Source: Clostridiales bacterium
Lineage (GTDB): Bacteria > Bacillota > Clostridia > Christensenellales > Aristaeellaceae
Reading direction: 5' to 3'
Length of the DNA: 64,000 nucleotides
NCBI GenBank assembly: GCA_015056055.1
Contig: SVHC01000008.1
Span: forward strand, 24,262 to 88,261
In this document: positions 33,603 through 42,198 of the stretch, in pieces
Layout of the letters: each line of letters opens with the position of its first letter
Numbering within the stretch: position 1 is the stretch's first letter
Notes under the pieces: generated by a model
Seen by the model: the letters and a program-made list of their open reading frames with translations, nothing else
Told to the model about the DNA's origin: nothing
The model's database searches: none
Made by a program: the position numbers and the translations under genes

Positions 33603-33664
33603 CAGGCGAGGGGAATCCCCTCCGTCACCTGCGGTGACACCTCCCCTTGATTCAAGGGGAGCTT
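33603..33664. repeat. Palindromic dispersed-repeat element
   Basis: Three adjacent hairpins: AGGGGAATCCCCT, GTCACCTGCGGTGAC and CTCCCCTTGATTCAAGGGGAG. The composition and layout resemble the element at 62850-62969 and the small palindromic repeats scattered through Clostridia genomes. Confidence 0.65.
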
Positions 33665-33813
33665 GACGTCGCGCGGGCCGACGGATTCCGGAGACCGAAG
33701 GCTGAAATGGCGGCAACTTCGAGCGCCGCCACGGAACACTGGGTAAACGCAGTGCAGGCCAGTGCGGAGAAAGGAATTCGTCGGTATTCTTCTCTGAATC
33801 GGTTGGAGCATAA
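33665..33813. other. Intergenic region without recognised gene
   Basis: No frame with a plausible ribosome-binding site was seen. The sequence may be the continuation of the palindromic element. Confidence 0.45.
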
Positions 33814-33845
33814 AAACAGCTCCCTCACATGAGAGAGCTGTTTGG
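33814..33845 (-). terminator. Terminator after the siroheme reductase-like gene
   Basis: AAACAGCTC with GAGCTGTTT around an inner CTC/GAG, between convergent transcription units. Confidence 0.75.
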
Positions 33846-33863
33846 ATTGGCATATTATCGAAA

Positions 33864-34796
33864 TCAGCGTTCTTTGATGTCTGCTGCAAGGATTTCATCC
33901 TTGCGTGCGAGCAGATCATCGCTCCAGAGAGCCTTTTCCAGAGCGTCCACACCGAGCCGGTCGATGGCTTTGCCGAGGCGTTCCTTTTTATAGGCATTCT
34001 CGCGGAACCAGAGCATCGTCTTTTCAACCAGCGGCTCGATTTCGTTTCCGTCCACCATGCGGGACAGGCGCGTGCCTGCGCGGGTGGATTTTCCCCAGGT
34101 ACCGCCCACATAGATGGCGTACTGAACCTTGCTTTCCGGTGCGAATGCGCCGAAGGGACATTTGCCGGTGCAAACGCCGCAAGCGAGGCATACATCCGTA
34201 TTGATCTGTGCCTTACCATCCACAACGGAAACGGCCTTCATCGGGCATGCAGCCTCAATGGCGCATTTTTTGCAGCCGCGGCACTTTTCAGCATCGAATA
34301 CCGGTGCGCGGTGACCTTCAATGCCAAAATCGTTCAGGCTAGGCTTGGCACAGCTGTTCGGGCAGCCGCCAACGCCGATTTTGAATTTGTGCGGCAGGGA
34401 AACATTGCCCCAGCCGATATAATACTTTTCGTGCAGACGCTTTGCCAGAGCCTGAGTATCATAGTTGCCGAAAACGCAGGTAGTACCCTTGCAGGCAACA
34501 ACCGGACGAACCTTTGCGCCGGTGCCGCCGAATTCCAGACCGGCATTTTCGCGAACAAAGGCGCGGGCTGCATCGATGTTTTCATAAGCGATACCGGGAA
34601 TCTCTGCGCACAGGCGGACGGTGAATGCAACCGTGCCGTTGCCGTAGCGGCGTGCGCATTCGGCAAGAATTTCAAGCTGGGCTGCGGTAAAGACGCTGCC
34701 GGGCGCGACTACGCGGCCGGAAAAACAATCGGTTCCGCGATTGCGCAGAAAACCAAGCGCCTTTACGCGGGTAATATCGTCTTTGGTGATGCTCAT
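33864..34796 (-). CDS. Siroheme-type nitrite/sulfite reductase-like protein with ferredoxin domain
   Basis: A 310-residue protein. A ferrodoxin-like nitrite/sulfite reductase half-domain is followed by a siroheme/[4Fe-4S] site ('VACKGTTCVFG' and 'GVGGCPNSCAKP'), and into the C-terminal half is inserted a 2x[4Fe-4S] ferredoxin ('CRGCKKCAIEAACP' and 'CLACGVCTGKCP'). This is the small, single-subunit form found in anaerobes, thought to reduce sulfite or nitrite in assimilation. The first cysteine pair is spaced CX4C. The start is placed at ATG 34796, because GAGGTGG precedes it; an upstream GTG overlaps that site. It stands alone with its own promoter. Confidence 0.85.
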   Translation of the reverse strand: MSITKDDITRVKALGFLRNRGTDCFSGRVVAPGSVFTAAQLEILAECARRYGNGTVAFTVRLCAEIPGIAYENIDAARAFVRENAGLEFGGTGAKVRPVVACKGTTCVFGNYDTQALAKRLHEKYYIGWGNVSLPHKFKIGVGGCPNSCAKPSLNDFGIEGHRAPVFDAEKCRGCKKCAIEAACPMKAVSVVDGKAQINTDVCLACGVCTGKCPFGAFAPESKVQYAIYVGGTWGKSTRAGTRLSRMVDGNEIEPLVEKTMLWFRENAYKKERLGKAIDRLGVDALEKALWSDDLLARKDEILAADIKER

Positions 34797-34830
34797 GTAT
34801 TCCACCTCATGGTATATAATCTATGTTTAT

Positions 34831-34859
34831 ATTTTACTGCAATCGCAGCGTTGCGTCAA
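34831..34859 (-). promoter_or_regulatory. Promoter, minus strand, for the siroheme reductase-like gene
   Basis: On the minus strand TTGACG (34859-34854) and TAAAAT (34836-34831), spacing 17. Confidence 0.75.
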
Positions 34860-34881
34860 GGCATTTTGTGTCTAAGTGCAA

Positions 34882-34925
34882 GCATCAAAAAAAGCCTCAG
34901 CTTGGCTGAAGGCTTTTTTTGATGC
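34882..34925. terminator. Bidirectional terminator
   Basis: GCATCAAAAAAAGCCT with AGGCTTTTTTTGATGC plus an inner AGC/GCT; A and T runs on both sides. Confidence 0.88.
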
Positions 34926-34931
34926 TTGAAA

Positions 34932-35414
34932 CTACTCTGTATTGCTGCTAAGTCGGCGGCGTGATATCAGAATGAACCGATCGAGCCGCGCAAACCAGTT
35001 CCAGATGGAGATCAGGGAATTCCATTCTTCCGGATATGCACTGACGCCGGAGAGGGAAATGGATTCAACGCCTGTGCGGGAGATGGTAAGACCCCATTCC
35101 GAGGGAGGATAACTGTCGGCAAAATAGCGCTTTTCCCAGCGATACACACCGATTTCATCCATGCGGTCAAGAAGCTGCGCATATGCAGGCTGACTGATTG
35201 GGAATTCAATGGAATTGACCTGCAGATCGTCGCAAGATTCTGGTGTGAGTTTGCATTGTGGCAAGATGCAGTCCTGACCGGCGACGGTGATGCGGATGCG
35301 CTTGGTGCGCCGGGTGCAGTTTAGAAGGATGTGAAAACTGACACCGTTGTAATTGCTGACATGAAAGGAAATTTGTGAAATGGCGTCGGGAAGGGAACGC
35401 AAAGGCGTATCCAT
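34932..35414 (-). CDS. Hypothetical protein
   Basis: A 160-residue soluble protein with no signal peptide. The N-terminus is 'MDTPLRSLPDAISQISFHVSNYNGVSFHILL', with 'RIRITVAGQDCILPQCKL' in the middle and an aromatic, basic C-terminus. I recognise no family. It has a strong ribosome-binding site (GGAGGT) and a near-consensus promoter upstream and is transcribed alone, so it is probably a real gene. Confidence 0.7.
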   Translation of the reverse strand: MDTPLRSLPDAISQISFHVSNYNGVSFHILLNCTRRTKRIRITVAGQDCILPQCKLTPESCDDLQVNSIEFPISQPAYAQLLDRMDEIGVYRWEKRYFADSYPPSEWGLTISRTGVESISLSGVSAYPEEWNSLISIWNWFARLDRFILISRRRLSSNTE

Positions 35415-35455
35415 GTATGACCTCCGAACGTATCACAAAAAAAGATGCAACTATT

Positions 35456-35484
35456 ATTATAGGGGTTCATAAAGGATATGTCAA
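35456..35484 (-). promoter_or_regulatory. Consensus promoter, minus strand
   Basis: On the minus strand perfect TTGACA (35484-35479) and TATAAT (35461-35456), spacing 17, for the hypothetical gene ending at 34932. Confidence 0.85.
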
Positions 35485-35513
35485 TGAAATATGCTGCAAA
35501 AGCGTACAAAAAA

Positions 35514-35760
35514 GGCCGGAGAACATTCTCCGGCCTCAGATCTCTGCCAAACCCTGCAAACGCAAAAATCCTTATGAACAGTAAAAGCGTCGTAAGGATT
35601 TTTGCTTGCTGTGTCAGCAACACTTGCAGCCAGCAGTCACTTATGTCCATGTAAGCTCCCTTGACTGCAAGTTTGCTTCCTTGCCTTGCAGGCTTTTTCA
35701 GACTCTGGCAAATCGTTGACTTTGTCAACGATTTGAGGCCGGAGAACATTCTCCGGCCTC
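35514..35760. repeat. Two identical 24-bp hairpins bracketing a palindrome-rich segment
   Basis: The 24-bp hairpin at 35514-35537 (GGCCGGAGAA / TTCTCCGGCC core) recurs exactly at 35737-35760. Between them are a 13-bp perfect stem (35562-35574 with 35593-35605) and a 12-bp perfect stem (35709-35720 with 35724-35735). No gene is present. The second copy probably ends the antiporter transcript. A related partial copy (GGAGAACATTCTC) occurs at 54690-54705. Confidence 0.8.
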
Positions 35761-35771
35761 TGAACAGGAAT

Positions 35772-37070
35772 TTATTTTGCGGCTGCCTCCATGGCTTTCT
35801 TTGCAGCGTCGCGGGCGCTGGTGCGGCCTTCCTCCTGAATATCTCCGGCTTTGGTAAGGGAGATCTTGGTGAGGTAGGGACCGACGATTTCGTAAATCAG
35901 AACAGCGAACAGGGTGATGTTGCGTACGATGGAACCATCGGCACCAAGTGCGGTAGCCTTGATGGCCATGCCCAGAGCGACACCTGCCTGCGGGAGCAGC
36001 GTGATACCCAGGTACTTGACGATATTGGGGTCGCACTTCACGAGGCTTGCACTGCTGCTTGCGCCGAAGTACTTACCGAGGGAGCGGGCGATGATGTAGA
36101 CGATACCGACAACAACAACGGTCCACTCGGAGAATACGGAAAGGTCAAGTTCTGCGCCGCTGATAACGAAGAACAGAATCAGAATCGGTGCGGTCCAGCG
36201 GTCGGCGCGCTCCATCAGTTCTTCAGAGAAGTCACAGATGTTGCAGAATACGGTGCCCAGCATCATGCATGCCAGCAGGGAAGAAAAGCCAACGTGAATA
36301 CCGCCAACCGTGAAGCTGCAGCAGGAGATACCAACCGTCAGCATTACGAAGGTAACGGACACAGCCATACGCTTGGAACGGGAGTGGAAGTACTGCTCGC
36401 ATTTGGAGAACAGCATACCCATAACGAAGCCCAGACCCAGGGAAAGGATAACCTCCAGCAGGGGTTCAAGAATGATGGACAGAACGTTGAGCTCGGAAAG
36501 GCTGATGGATTTTGCGATACCGAAAGAAATTGCAAATACGACAAGACCGACAGCGTCATCCAATGCAACTACAGGCAGCAGGATATCGGTCAGCGGACCC
36601 TTGGCCTTGTACTGACGAACAACCATCAGGGTGGCGGCAGGTGCGGTTGCGGTTGCTACTGCGCCCAGTACGATTGCGGCGGACAGGGGCAGTACGTTCG
36701 GCATGGCAAAGTGCAGAGCGATCAGAGCAACGTCAACGACAATGGTGGTTACAATAGCCTGCATGATACCGATAACGGTTGCCTGCTTACCGATCTTTTT
36801 CAGAGCGGAAAGGCGGAACTCGTCACCCATGGAGAATGCGATGAAGCCCAGAGCTACGTCGGAAATAACGCCGAAACCGGCAAGCTGATCATGCGTGATG
36901 CCAAGACCGGGAATGTCAAATGCGCCCAAAACGAACGGACCGATCAGAACGCCAGCAACGAGGTATGCGGTAACAGCGGGGAGGTTCAGCTTCTTTGCCA
37001 GTCGGGAAAGAAGAAGTCCTGCAAGCAATGCTACCGAAAGGGTGATCAGAAGAACTGCCGTGGATGACAT
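35772..37070 (-). CDS. Cation:proton antiporter, CPA2 family
   Basis: A 432-residue protein with about 12-13 membrane segments and the CPA2 (KefB/NapA-like) pattern: 'LPAVTAYLVAGVLIGP' near the start, 'VALGFIAFSMGDEF', 'GAVATATAPAATLMVV', and 'LPVVALDDAVGLVVFA' with the ion-binding Asp pair DD. The short cytoplasmic tail lacks a KTN/TrkA nucleotide-binding domain. It probably exchanges Na+ or K+ for H+. The ribosome-binding site is modest (GAAGG). Confidence 0.92.
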   Translation of the reverse strand: MSSTAVLLITLSVALLAGLLLSRLAKKLNLPAVTAYLVAGVLIGPFVLGAFDIPGLGITHDQLAGFGVISDVALGFIAFSMGDEFRLSALKKIGKQATVIGIMQAIVTTIVVDVALIALHFAMPNVLPLSAAIVLGAVATATAPAATLMVVRQYKAKGPLTDILLPVVALDDAVGLVVFAISFGIAKSISLSELNVLSIILEPLLEVILSLGLGFVMGMLFSKCEQYFHSRSKRMAVSVTFVMLTVGISCCSFTVGGIHVGFSSLLACMMLGTVFCNICDFSEELMERADRWTAPILILFFVISGAELDLSVFSEWTVVVVGIVYIIARSLGKYFGASSSASLVKCDPNIVKYLGITLLPQAGVALGMAIKATALGADGSIVRNITLFAVLIYEIVGPYLTKISLTKAGDIQEEGRTSARDAAKKAMEAAAK

Positions 37071-37200
37071 AGTTATCAGTGCCTTCTTTCATCTTTAATA
37101 AGTAGAGTTTCTTGCGCGTACGGTTCTGTATTATATCATTCATGTGTCAAAGAAGCGTGCATGCAATTGCGTCATATAGGTTGTTTCTGTGTTAAAGATA

Positions 37201-37240
37201 ACGCCCCGAATCGGAACCTACTGTTTCCGATCCGGGGCGT
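37201..37240 (-). terminator. Terminator after valS
   Basis: ACGCCCCG..ATCGGAA pairs with TTCCGAT..CGGGGCGT across 37201-37240; a short T-rich stretch follows on the minus strand. Confidence 0.75.
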
Positions 37241-37258
37241 ACATAAGGTGTATTTATT

Positions 37259-39886
37259 TTACAGTGCCTGCATTTCTGCAATGCGGGCTGCGATGGAGGT
37301 GAGGAGCTCTTCGTTCTTGGCGAGCTTTTCCTTCTCCTGTGCTACGAGAGCTTCGGGAGCCTTGGAAATGAATTTCTCATTGGTGAGCATGCCCTTGCCG
37401 CGGGCGATTTCGCCCTGAACGCGTGCGAGGTCCTTATTCAGGCGTGCAAGCTCCTTATCGAGGTCAACGAGCTCACCCAGCGGGATGAATACTGCGCATG
37501 CGTTGGTTACGCAGGAAGCGCTCTTTGCCGGGTTGGCGTCGCCCTCTGCCAGCAGCGTCATGCCGCTGGAGGAAGCCAAGCGTGCGAAATATCCGTCGGC
37601 CTGAGAAAGAACATTCTGCCAGCCGTCTGCGGGGCGTACGAACATCTGGGCACGCTTGCCGGGGGCAACGTTCATTTCGGCGCGCAGGTTGCGGATGGAG
37701 CGGATGGTTTCCATGATGCCTTCCATCTGCTCGGCTTCGGTGGTGAAATCGAACTCGGGCAGTGCAACCGGCCATTCTGCCTTGATCAGCATGCCTTCGG
37801 TGTTCGGCAGGAAGGAGTAAACTTCCTCGGTGATGAAGGGCATATAGGGGTGCATGAGCTTGAGGATGCCGGTCAGCACATAGCACAGTACGGACTGCGC
37901 GCAGGTCTTGGCGGCCTCGTCTTCGCCGTTCAGGCGGTTCTTGGCAAGCTCGATGTACCAGTCGCAGAACTGGCTCCATACGAAATCGTACAGGGCTTCT
38001 GCGGCATAACCGATATCGAGGTTTTCCAGATTCTCGGTTACGGTGCGGACAGTCTGCTGGAAGCGGGTGAGAATCCACTTATCGCACAGGTCGAGCGCAT
38101 TCACGTCGATGGGAGCGCCGTTCCAGCCTTCCAGATTCATCATGGCAAAGCGGCTGGCGTTCCAGAGCTTGTTGGCGAAATTGCGGTTGGCTTCGATCTT
38201 TTCGATGCTCATGCGCATGTCGCTGCCGGGAGCTGCGCCGAGGATGAGGGAGTAGCGCAGGGCGTCTGCGCCGTACTTTTCGATAACCTCAAGGGGATCG
38301 ATACCGTTGCCCAGGGACTTGGACATCTTGCGGCCCTGTGCATCGCGCATGAGACCGTGCAGCAGTACCTTCGGGAACGGAACTTCGCCCATCTGCTCGA
38401 TGCTGGAGAAGATCATGCGGGCGACCCAGAAGAAGATAATATCATAACCGGAAACCATCAGGCTGGTGGGGTAGAAGTATTCCAGATCTTCGGTCTTGTC
38501 CGGCCAGCCGAGCGTGGAGAACGGCCACAGTGCGGAGGAGAACCAGGTGTCCAGAACATCCTCATCCTGATGCATGGAGCCGCCGCAATCGGGGCAGGCA
38601 TCCGGAGCGGTGCGTGCTACGACCATCTTGCCGCACTTGTCGCAGTAATAGGCCGGGATGCGGTGACCCCACCAGAGCTGGCGGGAGATGCACCAGTCGC
38701 GGATGTTTTCCATCCAGTTGTAGTAGGTCTTGGAGAAGCGCTCGGGGATGAATTCGATTTCACCCTTGCGAACTGCCTCGATGGCGGGATCGGCAAGCGG
38801 CTGCATCTTTACGAACCACTGGGTGGATACCAGGGGCTCAACGGCTGTGTGGTGGCGGTAGCAGGTACCGACGTTGTGGGTCAGGGGCTCGATCTTTACG
38901 AGCAGACCCAGTGCATCCAGATCGGCAACAACGGCCTTGCGGCATTCTTCGCGGGTCATGCCTGCGTACTTGCCTGCGGCTTCGCTCATGGTGCCGTCGT
39001 CGTTGATGACGCGGATCATTTCCAGATTGTGGCGGCGGCCGACCTCGAAGTCGTTCGGGTCGTGTGCGGGAGTCATCTTAACTGCGCCGGTACCGAATTC
39101 GCGGTCAACGTATTCGTCTGCAACTACGGGGATTTCGCGGTTCATGAGGGGCAGGGTAACGGTCTTGCCAACGAGGTTGGTGTAGCGCTCGTCATCCGGA
39201 TGTACGGCAATACCGGTATCACCCAGCATGGTTTCCGGACGGGTGGTGGCAACGATTACATCGCCGTTTGCGCCCGGGTAGCGCAGATGCCACAGGTTGC
39301 CCTGCTGCTCTTCGTATTCAACCTCTGCGTCAGAAAGAGCGGACTGGCACTCGGGGCACCAGTTGATGATGCGTGCGCCGCGGTAGATGAGGCCCTTTTC
39401 ATACAGGCGTACGAATACTTCAATAACGGCCTTGTTCAGACCTTCGTCCATGGTGAAACGCTCGCGGGTCCAGTCGCAGGAGGTGCCCAACTTGCGCTGC
39501 TGGCTTACGATGCGGCGGCCGTACTGTTCGCGCCACTGCCATGCACGCTTGAGGAATTCCTCGCGGCCGAGGTCCTGCTTGGTGAGGCCCTCTTCCTTCA
39601 TGGCGTCAACGATCTTTACTTCGGTTGCGATGGAAGCATGGTCGGTGCCCGGCAGCCAGAGGGTCGGGTCACCCTTCATGCGGTGATAGCGGATGAGGAT
39701 GTCCGTCGGGATTTCGTCCATCGCGTGGCCCATGTGGAGATGGCCGGTGATGTTCGGCGGCGGCATCATTACGGTGAAGGGCTTTTTGCCCGGAACGCGC
39801 TCGGGAATGAAAGCGCCGGATTCTTCCCACATTTTATACAGTCGGTCTTCGACTGCAGTGGGGTTAAAGGTTTTTTCCATCTGCAT
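37259..39886 (-). CDS. valS: Valine-tRNA ligase
   Basis: An 875-residue class I synthetase. The ATP-binding HIGH motif is 'PPNITGHLHMGHAMDE' near residue 45, the CP1 editing domain spans about 170-350, zinc-type cysteines occur in 'YYCDKCGKMVV...CPDCGG', and KMSKS is 'GRKMSKSLGNG'. The last about 65 residues form the Leu/Glu-rich coiled-coil arm typical of ValRS. It charges tRNA-Val and edits misactivated Thr. Start ATG 39886 follows GGGAGG. Expression is controlled by the T-box leader directly upstream. Confidence 0.97.
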   Translation of the reverse strand: MQMEKTFNPTAVEDRLYKMWEESGAFIPERVPGKKPFTVMMPPPNITGHLHMGHAMDEIPTDILIRYHRMKGDPTLWLPGTDHASIATEVKIVDAMKEEGLTKQDLGREEFLKRAWQWREQYGRRIVSQQRKLGTSCDWTRERFTMDEGLNKAVIEVFVRLYEKGLIYRGARIINWCPECQSALSDAEVEYEEQQGNLWHLRYPGANGDVIVATTRPETMLGDTGIAVHPDDERYTNLVGKTVTLPLMNREIPVVADEYVDREFGTGAVKMTPAHDPNDFEVGRRHNLEMIRVINDDGTMSEAAGKYAGMTREECRKAVVADLDALGLLVKIEPLTHNVGTCYRHHTAVEPLVSTQWFVKMQPLADPAIEAVRKGEIEFIPERFSKTYYNWMENIRDWCISRQLWWGHRIPAYYCDKCGKMVVARTAPDACPDCGGSMHQDEDVLDTWFSSALWPFSTLGWPDKTEDLEYFYPTSLMVSGYDIIFFWVARMIFSSIEQMGEVPFPKVLLHGLMRDAQGRKMSKSLGNGIDPLEVIEKYGADALRYSLILGAAPGSDMRMSIEKIEANRNFANKLWNASRFAMMNLEGWNGAPIDVNALDLCDKWILTRFQQTVRTVTENLENLDIGYAAEALYDFVWSQFCDWYIELAKNRLNGEDEAAKTCAQSVLCYVLTGILKLMHPYMPFITEEVYSFLPNTEGMLIKAEWPVALPEFDFTTEAEQMEGIMETIRSIRNLRAEMNVAPGKRAQMFVRPADGWQNVLSQADGYFARLASSSGMTLLAEGDANPAKSASCVTNACAVFIPLGELVDLDKELARLNKDLARVQGEIARGKGMLTNEKFISKAPEALVAQEKEKLAKNEELLTSIAARIAEMQAL

Positions 39887-39899
39887 TGTTCTGCCTCCC

Positions 39900-40130
39900 A
39901 GAAATAAAAATAGCGATGCGTTCGCTAAGGGCGAACACACCGCGGTACCACCTTAATTTGTCCTCTCGCGCGATAAGGGGCGCACCCCGGCACAGCTAAT
40001 GATTCACCGTGCCGCCTCCGAAGCGACCTTCCCCATATCCTGACCCGAGCGATCTTTCAGCCGATGAATCGCCCTCTCTGCTGGCTGGTATACAGGTACT
40101 CCTCTCCGTCACAGGCGAGTATTGCTAACG
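39900..40130 (-). ncRNA. T-box riboswitch of valS
   Basis: On the minus strand, stem I runs from about 40120 with GAGGAGTAC (a Val GTA/GTC specifier candidate) and the AGAGA and GGCTGAAAG distal elements. The conserved T-box AAGGTGGTACCGCGG lies at 39955-39941. It overlaps a terminator whose 13-bp stem pairs 39943-39931 with 39925-39913 and is followed by TATTTTTATTT. Uncharged tRNA-Val would stabilise the antiterminator and allow valS transcription. The specifier assignment is by position and not modelled in full. Confidence 0.95.
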
Positions 40131-40159
40131 ATTATAGACCTTTCCTATCAAAGAGTCAA
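40131..40159 (-). promoter_or_regulatory. Promoter of the valS T-box, overlapping the pgsA-like stop codon
   Basis: On the minus strand TTGACT (40159-40154) and TATAAT (40136-40131), spacing 17. The -35 overlaps the end of the upstream gene, which terminates at 40156. Confidence 0.85.
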
Positions 40160-40707
40160 GACTTTGACGGAATTTTAACGGCTTCCCATGCATAGATGCC
40201 CATTGCCAAAAGCGATGCGGCAAGCGCGATATAGATCATGACATTGCCAATGGTGAAAATTGCGGTGACATTGTGCCAGGGATAGACCAGCGCAATCGCG
40301 GCGATGAAAAGGCAGGTTGCGGCTTTGCCGAAGATATTGCTCTTGACCACGACCTTTTTGCCCAGCATGCCCAGCGCGCCGATGACCAGAAATGCTTCCT
40401 TGCCGATCATCAGCCAGAATACAAGCCATGGCACATAGCCTGTATCCGCAAGACAGTAGAGAACCGTGAGCACAATCAGCTTATCGGCAAGGGGGTCAAA
40501 AAGCTTGCCGAAGGAGGTGATCTGGTTCCACTTGCGGGCGAGGTATCCGTCCAGGAAATCCGTAAAGCTGGCTGCAAGGTAAATCACCAGGGAAATCCAT
40601 CGCATATCCGGGTATTTATAATAAGTGATGTACACTGCCGGAATCATCAGAATGCGAAGGAAGGTAAGTGCGTTTGGCAGATTCAGATTTTTTTTCAGAT
40701 AGCTCAT
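40156..40707 (-). CDS. CDP-alcohol phosphatidyltransferase (PgsA-like, second copy)
   Basis: A 183-residue membrane protein with the full signature D50-x2-D53-G54-x2-A57-R58-x8-G67-x3-D71-x3-D75, nearly the same layout as pgsA at 20024. About six membrane segments. Candidate products are phosphatidylglycerol phosphate or a related phospholipid; sequence alone does not show which paralogue is the housekeeping enzyme, although the one next to rimO and cinA has the conserved context. Start ATG 40707 follows AAAGGATG; the longer ORF to 40752 lacks such a site. Confidence 0.9.
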   Translation of the reverse strand: MSYLKKNLNLPNALTFLRILMIPAVYITYYKYPDMRWISLVIYLAASFTDFLDGYLARKWNQITSFGKLFDPLADKLIVLTVLYCLADTGYVPWLVFWLMIGKEAFLVIGALGMLGKKVVVKSNIFGKAATCLFIAAIALVYPWHNVTAIFTIGNVMIYIALAASLLAMGIYAWEAVKIPSKS

Positions 40708-40965
40708 GTAACAACATCCTTTCGTTGCTATATAGGATACCGCATCAGGCAATTGTTGTCAATGGAGAAAAGATGGCCTGAAAACGAAAAATTAACGCAT
40801 TCGTAGCGACATTGGCATGAAAATATGGTCTAATGAACAAGGATGTCGTGTGTATTTTGCGGCAGAGAAGAAAGTTCCTCTGCAAGTATTATCCGCTGCA
40901 GATCGATATTATTCTTTCAAGGCATCGGTTGGGCGAAGGTTTTGATAAACAGTCGAGGTGACGAT

Positions 40966-42198
40966 ATGAAAAAATTTTTGTGTCTGTATATAGCCATGTG
41001 TCTGTTGATGGGAATTGTTCCTTCTGCAATGGCACTGCCGGAATCCATTCAGATTGTAATCGGTGAAACTTATGATTTCGGCGAGGAAGTCACGGGCGGC
41101 GGGGAAATTGTTTCGCTGGAAGGCAGTGTGCTTACAGGAAAAAAACAGGGAACAGGCGTGGTGGAATCCGGGGATGAAAAATGCTTTGTTGTCGTACGCG
41201 ATCAGAATGCGCGCGTGTTCCTGTACGGAATCAGCCGACTGATGACGCTGTACGCGGGCGAAAGCTTTGCGCTGACGGGAACTATCTATTCGCGCGATCC
41301 CATTCATACCGTGACCGTGAAGGTAGGGGATGAAATTTTCGTGACGGAGCCGGCGGACGGCGCGTTCCGCTATTCTATGTCAAAGATTGATGCGAAGGTG
41401 AAATTCGGCAGTCTTACGCCGGGTATCAAGCGCATGACCATAGACGTTGAAACCGATGCGGGCGTGACCAATGTATGGGACGTTACCTTTGTGGTAAAAG
41501 AACGTATCTGGCAGCGGGCGGAGAACAGCATGATTTATGAGCCGGAGCCGGTTGCGGCATTTTTCGGCGACGATTCCTACCTGTTCGACTATACGATGGA
41601 AGATGGGAATATTATTGTGGATCCCGAATGGGTTCGGGAAAACATCGTGAGCCTGCATTTCTTTTACGGAATGAGCTATTCCGTGAACAAAAAGGCGCTG
41701 CCGAATTTTGAAGTGGCGTTGGGCACGATTCTCAATTCGCAGGTAGAGATGCAGTATGCGGACGGCGAGGTGCGCAGATGCGATCTTGCGGATTTGGTGA
41801 TGTGCGCAATGGGGGACGGAACCTACAATGCCCGATTCACTTCCGGCGGCGAAAATCTGTCCTCGCACAGCTTTGGCACGGCGATCGATATTAATTCGGC
41901 GCTGCCTGTCAATCGAATGAAAGAGGAGAACCGTGCGATCATCGCCGATGCGATGGCAAAACTGACTTATCTGGGAGACGGATTTATCGGAAATACCGCA
42001 CTGTACCGTTTCTCCTACGATGGCAAAGCGCCCGAAACGGGAGCGGTGCCCGACGAGCTCAAAAACTGTCTGCTGTATGAAATCGCTTTTGCACCTGCCG
42101 GATTTAACTGGGGCTATTATTTCAGCGAACCGTGCGATCCGATGCATTTTACCCTGACGGAAATTCCGGCCAACGAGCGCGTTGTAATCGTCAAATAA
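40966..42198 (+). CDS. Secreted M15-family D-alanyl-D-alanine carboxypeptidase-like protein
   Basis: A 410-residue protein. The signal peptide 'MKKFLCLYIAMCLLMGIVPSAMA' is cleaved near residue 23. Residues about 25-190 are beta-rich, Ig-like. The C-terminal M15 domain has the zinc motifs 'SSHSFGTAIDI' (H301, D308) and 'DPMHFTL' (D391, H394). VanY/M15C enzymes trim D-Ala or cleave peptide cross-links in peptidoglycan outside the membrane. GAGGTGACG precedes ATG 40966. It is convergent with and overlaps the exchanger gene by 8 bases. Confidence 0.88.
   Translation: MKKFLCLYIAMCLLMGIVPSAMALPESIQIVIGETYDFGEEVTGGGEIVSLEGSVLTGKKQGTGVVESGDEKCFVVVRDQNARVFLYGISRLMTLYAGESFALTGTIYSRDPIHTVTVKVGDEIFVTEPADGAFRYSMSKIDAKVKFGSLTPGIKRMTIDVETDAGVTNVWDVTFVVKERIWQRAENSMIYEPEPVAAFFGDDSYLFDYTMEDGNIIVDPEWVRENIVSLHFFYGMSYSVNKKALPNFEVALGTILNSQVEMQYADGEVRRCDLADLVMCAMGDGTYNARFTSGGENLSSHSFGTAIDINSALPVNRMKEENRAIIADAMAKLTYLGDGFIGNTALYRFSYDGKAPETGAVPDELKNCLLYEIAFAPAGFNWGYYFSEPCDPMHFTLTEIPANERVVIVK

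Noticed and set aside
35661-37067. Plus-strand ORF (468 codons) opposite the CPA2 antiporter
   Set aside because: Antisense shadow of a gene with typical antiporter motifs.
37850-39907. Long plus-strand ORF (685 codons) opposite valS
   Set aside because: Antisense shadow of valS caused by biased third positions; no recognisable domains.
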